In this document: positions 57,361 through 64,000 of the stretch, piece by piece
How positions within the stretch are numbered: the first letter of the stretch is position 1
How the letters are laid out: the number at the start of each line of letters is the position of its first letter
Assembly (NCBI GenBank): GCA_946800325.1
Contig: OX326958.1
Location: forward strand, 2,800,001 to 2,864,000
DNA length: 64,000 nucleotides
From: Luzula sylvatica
Lineage: Eukaryota; Streptophyta; Magnoliopsida; Poales; Juncaceae
Direction of reading: 5' to 3'
Made by a program: the position numbers and the translations under genes
The notes under the pieces: model-generated
What the model was told of the DNA's origin: nothing
Database searches by the model: none
The model's input: the letters and a program-made list of their open reading frames with translations, nothing else

Positions 57361-57564
57361 TTTTTGTAACATATTAATTTGAAATTTATAAGAAAAAGGT
57401 ATTTTGGTCATTTCGAAATGTTATATTTTGATATCAATGCTATCCCAAAATTTATCTACACAACCTTACCAAACACCATTCCAAAATTTAGGGATAAATA
57501 TGAATAACTCATTATCCCTCAAATAATTTGTACCCACCTTATCCTCTTCCCAAACGGAGCCAAT

Positions 57565-57931
57565 AGGAATATTTGAAAATAAACACATTGGTAAATGGAT
57601 TTTTTTGACAAGGCAACGCTCACAAGGCCGAAGCCCACTATACAATATCCCCATAGACGACCCAAACTTTCTCTTTCTACACGAAACCCACTACCAGAAA
57701 CAAGGCACCATTTCCCTTCACGTCTTCTTCAGTTCATCTCTACCATCCATCCATTCCCCCATTTTTCCCTTTATTCTCTCTCCTCGATCCACGGCGCATC
57801 GGAGGCGGCGGAGAAATCACGGCTACAGATTTGTTTCTAATTTAGGAATTTGCGGAAGAGGCGAGGCGTGAGCATAAATCTAGTGTGAAAAAGAAGGGAG
57901 CAGAACGAACGTCGGAGTTGGCGGGGCCACG
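57565..57931. promoter_or_regulatory. Likely promoter and 5' leader of the CUE gene
   Basis: Pyrimidine-rich sequence (CTTTTCTCTTTCTAC, TTTATTCTCTCTCCTCG) typical of plant leaders precedes the start. No convincing TATA box. Short open frames here lie in the leader. Confidence 0.4.
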
Positions 57932-59062
57932 ATGTCATTGGCGCTCTGCGGAAAACGATCTTCTTCCATTTTCGAAGAATTGCCTTTGCCGAATTACCAG
58001 TCCGCCAAGCGATCTCGCTTTGGACCACACAATCCGCTCTTATCTCAACTCAGATCCCTCTTCCCTCAAATGAACCAGGAGGTAAGCACGTTTGAATTTT
58101 CATTCGATTCATAATTTTTTGTTGATATGTCCTCATCAAATTTTGAATTTGATTTGAGAAAAATAACTTAGCTATTGATTGCAATTGATCTCACCATTTC
58201 CAATTTTCAGCTTCTGGAGAGGGCTCTTGAAAGTTCAGGAAACGATTTGGATTCTGCAATAAAGAGCTTAACCCAATTGTGCCTCGAAGCAGAACAAATC
58301 AATTTATCTTCTATTGCAGGCTCTAGTGATAATGGAATTCCTGAAGGTACAACCTAGTCATCATTCATTCTATCTTTTTCAAACTATTTGAAAATTTTCT
58401 CCTCTAATATAACCGCATACTTTTTGGCAGGACAAGAAGTCGGCAACAATGGCAGTATTGGCTCTGTCACCGAACCTGTCCCTAGTGTAAATGATGGTGT
58501 TCCGTCAAGCGGGTCAGAATGGGTCGAGTTATTTGTCAGAGAGATGATGAATTCCTCTGACATGGACGATGCAAGGGCTCGTGCTTCTAGAGCTCTCGAG
58601 GCCTTAGAGAAATCCATTGTTTCTAATTCCGGCGCTAAAGCTCAAGAGGTACGTACCTTTTCCATTTTTTCCGATTTCCATACATATGTGGTATTTAATT
58701 ATTTTTTTGTATTTTTGTAGGAGAATTTGGTGCTGAAAGGACAAATAGAAATTCTCGCTAGAGAAAATAGTATATTGAAAAGAGCGGTGGCGATTCAACA
58801 CGAGCGTCAGAAAGAACAAGAGGGTAAAATTCAAGAATTGAACCCACTCAAAGAGCTCGTGTCTCAGTACCAGGAAAAAGTTCGCGTCCTCGAGGTTTGT
58901 TATCTTTGTTTTTTTACGAATATACCCCTGTGAAAACTTTATTTACAAATATGCCCTTGTTGTTTGTGTACGCAGGTTACGAATTATTCGTTGAGTGTGC
59001 ATCTGCAACAAGCACAGCAGAATAATTCGATGCCAGGTCATTTCCATCCTGATATCTTCTAA
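57932..59062 (+). CDS. Plant CUE-domain protein, five exons (57932-58081, 58211-58346, 58431-58648, 58721-58894, 58976-59062)
   Basis: Joining the exons gives 254 aa, with all introns GT-AG and in consistent phase (0, 1, 0, 0). The N-terminus MSLALCGKRSSSIFEELPLP is followed by the CUE domain (about 36-75) with LFPQM (43-47) and DLDSAIKSL (62-70), the usual ubiquitin-binding patches. The conserved GSEWVELFVREMMNSSDMDD region and DARARASRALEALEKS follow. Next is a coiled coil (about 170-230, AVAIQHERQKEQEGKIQEL), and the protein ends PGHFHPDIF. The order and wording match the plant CUE family typified by Arabidopsis At5g32440. It probably binds ubiquitin, and its cellular role is not established. 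The gene appears intact and complete. Confidence 0.93.
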
Positions 59063-59566
59063 GTTTGTGGAAGAATAAAAGTATTTTTGGATACTTTTAA
59101 TTTATTTGTTTTAGGTTCGTTTCGATCCTTGTGTATCTTATGGATGGAATATATCTATAATTTTATATTATGTGGTGACTTATTTGTTGCTAAATAGGGG
59201 AAATTCGAATGTGATGTTTATAGAATGATATGATGTGGTTTTATTTCGTTCATTTATTTAAGAGTTCGTCTTTATATTTTCGTTAATTTTAGATGATTAA
59301 TTGTCTAGTGTGATCAAGGCTCTTTTTTGGCCCAAATTCATGGCCTTGCGGTTTTATGTTTTTGATTCCAGACCAAGAAATAATCAATTTTTTATTGAAT
59401 ATATATATGTTCAAAATTTATGATATAATTAATCCATTTAATTAACATGATAATTGACAAAAAAAATGTATAATTAATATTTTTAATGTCAATTCAAAAT
59501 TATTAATTCGGCTGGATATTCTAAATCATATATTAATTAATTGAGAGATTTTTATTGAAATCTGGA
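59063..59566. other. 3' flank of the CUE gene
   Basis: Positions about 59200-59370 are repeated in diverged form at 60110-60770 (words ATGATATGATGTGGTTTTATTTC, split by insertions in the second copy). No further gene. Confidence 0.5.
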
Positions 59567-59574
59567 GGTACCAT

Positions 59575-59974
59575 CATAGTTAGTCATTCGGCAATAATAC
59601 GATACGGGATACGTTCGTGTATAATTCGGATAGTGCGTTTTTCAATACGGCAATAATTCGGAAGTTCGCGTATTTTTCAAAATTCGTATAATTCGTGTAT
59701 TTTTCGCGAACTATTCGCGAATTGACTAACTTAGATCATGCTATGACTCATGTAACTTAGAAATTGCAATACATAGAAACAATTAAAAATTTTCAATATG
59801 AAAAATTCGGCAAAAAATCACTGAATTCGGCAAAAAATCGGCCGAATATTTTTTGGCCTTAAAATTTGCGAATATTTCCGAATCACTGAATTGGATACGC
59901 GAAGTTAGTGTATTTTTCAAAATTCGTATAATTCGTGTATTATTCGCAAACTATTCGCGAATTGACTAACTTAG
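59575..59974. mobile_element. hAT-like non-autonomous element, 400 bp
   Basis: The ends CATAGTTAGTCA and TGACTAACTTAG are inverted repeats, flanked by GGTACCAT (59567-59574) and GGCACCAT (59975-59982), an 8-bp duplication with one change. Subterminal parts contain repeated ATTCGTATAATTCGTGTAT words in direct and internal copies. Confidence 0.8.
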
Positions 59975-59982
59975 GGCACCAT

Positions 59983-62644
59983 ATATGCCCTCTGAGTTTG
60001 TATGATTTATATTCTAAATTATTTTCACTTTAAATCTTGAATTATCAAATATTTTTATATAAAAAATCTAAATATTATCGTCCAGTTGTTACTAAGAGAA
60101 ATATCAATGTAATGTTTATATAAAGATATGATATAGTTTTATTTCATTCATTTATTTAATTTATTTAAGAGTTAAATATTTATATTTTTGTTACCCTATT
60201 TCTAGAATTGATATTTCTTCTTCTAGAAGGGTTATTCATATTTTTTATAAAAATTCCCGAAATACCCTTCCTTAATTATGATATGTATTACAAACAAATA
60301 ATTCATTAATTGGTGAAACATATATTTTTCAAATTAACATTACAAAAAAAATAAAAAAGATCATTAATTCAAAAGAAGCAAATATTCAACGATTATGCAT
60401 TGCGATAATTATATAAACCAACAATAATATTTATTCATACATTCAGACTCAACTTCATTTAATATTCACTTTATTTTTGTTATGTTGATTTATGAAATAT
60501 TTGATTTGCAAATGAACAAAATTAATTGTTTAAAATGTATACTATAATTAAAAAGAATATTTGCGAGATCTTTGTAAAATATAGATAAATGTTCTATACA
60601 ATTTTTTTAGAGAAATATTAGCTTTTCAAATGAGGCTGCCATTTTGTTAATTTTAGATTTTTTTTTACGAGCCCGTAGGCATGTTAATTTTAGATGTTGA
60701 TCTGCCTATTGTAATTAAGGCTTTTTTGGGGTTCAAATTCACGGCCGTATGGTTTTCCAGTTTTATGTTTTAAGGCTAGCAAATAAATAATACGTGAGAA
60801 ATTATATGAGAAACTATATATGAAAATTTGTAATTTTTTTTATTAATTTAATTATATGTAAATTATATGAGATCTTTTTTGAGAAAAAAAGGGGAAGAAA
60901 AGAATATACAAATATTGTTGTTTATTTTATCATTTGATGTTAGTTTTTTATAAAAATATATATAATAAATGAAATATTAAAATTATATAAATACAACATA
61001 TAATAATTGTTATTATTAAAAAATTTATAAGTTCCAAAATATTTATGATTTTTTTTAAAATTAATAAAAAATATAAAAAATGGCTTAAAATTAATGAAAT
61101 ATTTATGGGAAATATTGAGTTGAATCATGTTCATATTTTATGAGAATAAATTCATGTCATAAGTTGAATGGTCATGTACTTTCTGTAATGCATATTTAGT
61201 TTTGTCGTGCACTTTTCATTTCAACGGACGTATTAAATTGATCTTTACAAGTTTGTTATTGTGTGGTGACTTGTGAGTTGAATAGTCACTTTTTCCATAG
61301 TTGAATTAAATTAATTAAATAATTGTGTTAAATGCATTTTTAATAGAATTTAATTTAATTATATTAGAAATATTAAAGGATAGAAAAAGAAGAAAGGAAT
61401 AATACCGTTTCTAAAGTGCACGGGGGTTAACCAGTCTCACAAACAGACAATGGCGTTATAAAGTAACGCCGGCCACGCCGACAGAGTTCACATGAAGTGC
61501 TCGCCTGCACTTCGTAACATTCATCTCAAGTCTATCTATCCAACAGGCTTCTCCAGTCTTCTTTTTATTTACTTCGCAATTAATTGCATTTATTTGTAAT
61601 TTGCACCCAAATTTCAATATATTTTCCTAACAAAAAAATTAGTAAAGAGTTTAGAATAATTCCAAATTTATACAAAAGGAAACAATAAATTTGACGATAT
61701 TTTTATATTAAAATTAAGTAATATCTATCAAATTTTTTTTTTTGTCAGCTATCAGGTATTCGACGCAATGTAGATTTTTTCAAATTTGATTTTATTTTCA
61801 GATTACATAACTTTTTTATATTTCCACAATACTGTTTTACCATATTAATTTACATGACATATATTATATAATGAGTTAATCAGAGACATGAAACATAAAT
61901 GGATCGAAGGAAATCCTGACTCTAATTTTTTTTCTTTTTCAAAATTGTAGTATGCTACAATATACTATAGAAGAAGTTAAAATTTATATAGACCGAAGAG
62001 GAGCATGACACAAGATTTTCTCCAGTCTTTTGTCACTGGTTTTAATATTTATTGTTTTCGAAAACTGTAAAATAAATTAAAATTTAATAAAAAAGTTATT
62101 ATAGATAATTTATATGTTTAAGACGCGTGTCATACTTTTTGACTATTTGAAGTACACGGAATAAAAAGTCAAATATGTTATATCAACAATTTAATAATTG
62201 CAATTTAGTATTAACGAAAATATCTGTATATTCGGACAATTTTTTTTAAATATATATTTAATATTTAATTTTTGTAACGTCAGTCTCGTCTTTCCGTATC
62301 AAGAACACTAATCCGTACATTTCACTTCTCATTGGTCCATATTTAATTTTTTTTTCCATTGTTCCATAAATAAATTTTTTTTCTTTCAAATGCACATATC
62401 AAATTCATTAAATATCCTGCTGAATTCTTGGAAATAATTGTTTGCAAGTTCAATCAATAAATTAATCTCTCCATAAATCAAGATATTTACCTCCTATTTA
62501 TATAAATGTTATATAAATGGATATCTCCATTTATTATTTTAGCTGAAGAGATTCGAGTCAACAAAAGTCAATACTCCATGATAAGTAGCTTATCTTATCA
62601 ATTATAGCCGAACGAACGTATTATGACCTGCTTATCAGCCCATC
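59983..62644. other. Intergenic stretch with a duplicated CUE 3' flank and Helitron-like fragments
   Basis: Positions 60110-60770 are a diverged copy of 59200-59370 with extra sequence. Positions about 60900-61100 resemble the Helitron body seen at 15640-15830. Positions 61430-61560 are less AT-rich, but no open frame or splice pattern supports an exon. Otherwise I see nothing. Confidence 0.4.
60659..60681 (-). mobile_element. Extremely truncated SINE copy
   Basis: A T run followed by ACGAGCCCGTAGGCA, the inverse of the 3' tail of the SINE at 39863-40045, sits between two copies of TGTTAATTTTAGAT (60645-60658 and 60682-60695). The paralogous stretch at about 59284 reads through without it. 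Confidence 0.7.
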
Positions 62645-62742
62645 CTATATAAGCCCAAACCCTTTCTTACACTGACCAACATTCTCTCTCTTTCTTCTTT
62701 CTTTCTTTCTCAAAAGCTTCAAATTTGTTTCAAGACGATCTA
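62645..62742 (+). promoter_or_regulatory. TATA box and leader of the LisH gene
   Basis: CTATATAAG at 62645-62653 lies about 90 bases before the start codon. A CT-rich leader (TTCTCTCTCTTTCTTC...) follows from about 62682. Confidence 0.75.
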
Positions 62743-62861
62743 ATGGCGAGCGATAAGAATCTGGAGATGAGAACTGCTGATCAGGCTGCCACAAACGAAT
62801 CGTTCATCTTCATCCTGCTCCAGTTCTTGCACGAAGAGAAGCTCAGCGAGACAGCTCATAG
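62743..62861 (+). CDS. First exon of a LisH-domain protein gene, TOPLESS-like (incomplete)
   Basis: The 39 complete codons begin MASDKNLEMRTADQ and continue FIFILLQFLHEEKLSETAHR. This is the LisH helix, closest in wording to the start of TOPLESS-type corepressors (FLILQFLDEEKFKETVHK). A GT donor at 62862 follows in phase 2. The next exon (expected to begin with LEQESG-like codons) is not visible before the window ends. The gene therefore either has a first intron longer than 1.1 kb or is a fragment. The N-terminal 14 residues before the LisH differ from classic TOPLESS, which begins almost directly with it. Confidence 0.55.
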
Positions 62862-63947
62862 GTTTGATCTTCGTCTACTTCAAATTATTCCCTTTTCTTT
62901 AATTTTTCTGCCTCAATTTGGCCTCTTTTATGATAAATTCATATTTGTGATGAGCTAAGATCTGATTTCGAACCCCTGAATTCTTTCTACATCAGTTCGA
63001 ATTTGGTTTTTCTGAATTGATTTTTTTTTTAAATTTTGATTTCTTTGAGCAAGTACTTCAATGAGTAAGCATCGTTCTGATCTATGATTCCTGTACTGTA
63101 AACTTCCTTAGGCGCAAATATTCAGAAAATTAAGAGAAAAAATGGTGATACATTGTGTCTATTGATCTATGTAGTAGTGAATGAAGGAATTAATTACTTG
63201 AAAATAATCTTTGATTCACCAAAAATACTTTTAACATATTGGTCGCTGTATAAAACATAAATCTTTGATTATTTGGCTAGATCAAAATAGACATGGTTTA
63301 TTTAGGGGGCAAAAAAGACATAGTAGATAGATAAAAGAATTATTGTATTATCATGAAGGACAAATAATATAGATACACGCATTATGAGAAAAATAAAATC
63401 CGTTCAATACTATTTCTGTATGATTCAAAGAAAAATGAATTTTTTTTTTATCGATAAGAAAAATATTAGAAAAATGCTCATGCCGATTTCACACAATTCG
63501 AATTTACTGACTTTCTGGTGAGAGAAAAAATATGGGAGAAGTATGCAAATATCAAAGCTAAATTACATTTCTATGTTCATTTCCGAGATACATTATTCAT
63601 TTCATACAGTGAAAATATGAAAATGTACCTTTTTTCAAGTCAAAAAATAAAATTGATGTTAATAGTTCCCAATATACTATTTTCAGCGCAATAAAATGTA
63701 TGCAAAAATATTATTTTAATGTGCAAATATTATTTTGACATCGATATGTTGTTTTTTCAATGTCAATAAATATAAAATTTCAATGACAACAAACCTTTTT
63801 CAATATTGATATATACATTAAAATTATAATATTACTATATCATTTTCGATGACATTATATTTTTAGTTAGCAATATATCGTTTTAAACTTTTATATATTA
63901 TTTTAGTGATAATACATCATTTGCGATGCCAATACATTATTGTGGTG
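62862..63947. other. Probable first intron of the LisH gene
   Basis: No exon-like sequence found. Positions 63660-63945 contain loosely repeated words (TTTCAATG[TA]CAATA, ATATATTATTTTAGTG, CAATACATTATTGTG) suggesting a decayed tandem repeat. Confidence 0.35.
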
Positions 63948-64000
63948 CATAGTTCGAAAACCCGAAAAATCGACTCGACTAGACAACAAATGGAGTTGAG
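63948..64000. mobile_element. Left end of a hAT-like element cut by window edge
   Basis: CATAGTTCGAAAACCCG followed by CGACTCGACTAGAC resembles the CATAGTTC terminus and GACTCG-rich subterminal sequence of the element at 21032. The right end is outside the window. Confidence 0.45.

Larger units (their letters stand above)
55778..57561. mobile_element. Tourist-like MITE expanded by an AT array and a nested hAT-like element
   Basis: The left end GGTGGTGTTTGGCATCAAG (allowing for the insert) and the inverse of the right end, GGCTCCGTTTGGGAAGAGG, continue as similar sequence for about 40 bp. AAT flanks both sides (55775-55777 and 57562-57564). A hAT-like element sits inside the left terminal repeat, and the centre is a long ATAAT-type array. 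Confidence 0.65.

Overview
This is nuclear DNA from a flowering plant, most likely a eudicot. The evidence is AT-rich intergenic sequence, spliced genes with GT-AG introns, plant-only gene families (BPM-type MATH-BTB proteins, a DREB-type AP2/ERF factor, the Agenet-like front half of IDM1-type proteins, a plant CUE protein) and plant transposons (Copia primed by initiator-Met tRNA, hAT and Tourist-like MITEs, Helitrons, a tRNA-derived SINE, LINEs with zf-RVT). I cannot name the species.

Layout. Positions 1-6968 are two nested, decayed Copia elements on the minus strand. Positions 6969-33540 hold a repeat-shredded segmental duplication with three intact, intronless BPM-like MATH-BTB genes on the minus strand (10537-11607, 19517-20590, 32240-33313). 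Between them lie LINE fragments, MITEs, Helitrons and a three-level nest (solo LTR in a solo LTR in a hAT-like element, 23063-25512). A two-exon DREB/ERF gene with a C-terminal EAR motif follows at 37068-37566, with a promoter carrying DRE and G-box/ABRE-like words and a 15-bp perfect inverted repeat. Positions 37567-42360 are AT-rich with one SINE and a Helitron remnant. Positions 43330-54785 contain a recent direct duplication whose two copies each carry an intact two-exon 537-aa gene matching only the N-terminal half of IDM1-type PHD/acetyltransferase proteins. A Tourist-like MITE with a hAT insertion and a long ATAAT-type array comes next (55778-57561). It is followed by a complete five-exon CUE-domain gene (57932-59062), more repeats, and at the right edge the first exon of a LisH gene behind a clear TATA box (62743-62861).

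Function. In Arabidopsis, BPM proteins are CUL3 substrate adaptors that bind AP2/ERF factors. The three MATH-BTB genes and the DREB-type gene are therefore close neighbours that could be functionally related, but the sequence does not prove this. The paired IDM1-like genes keep reader-like domains and a nuclear-type basic tail but lack the PHD finger and acetyltransferase. The clearest results here are structural: target-site duplications, several confirmed by paralogous empty sites, and signs of gene conversion in both duplicated families.
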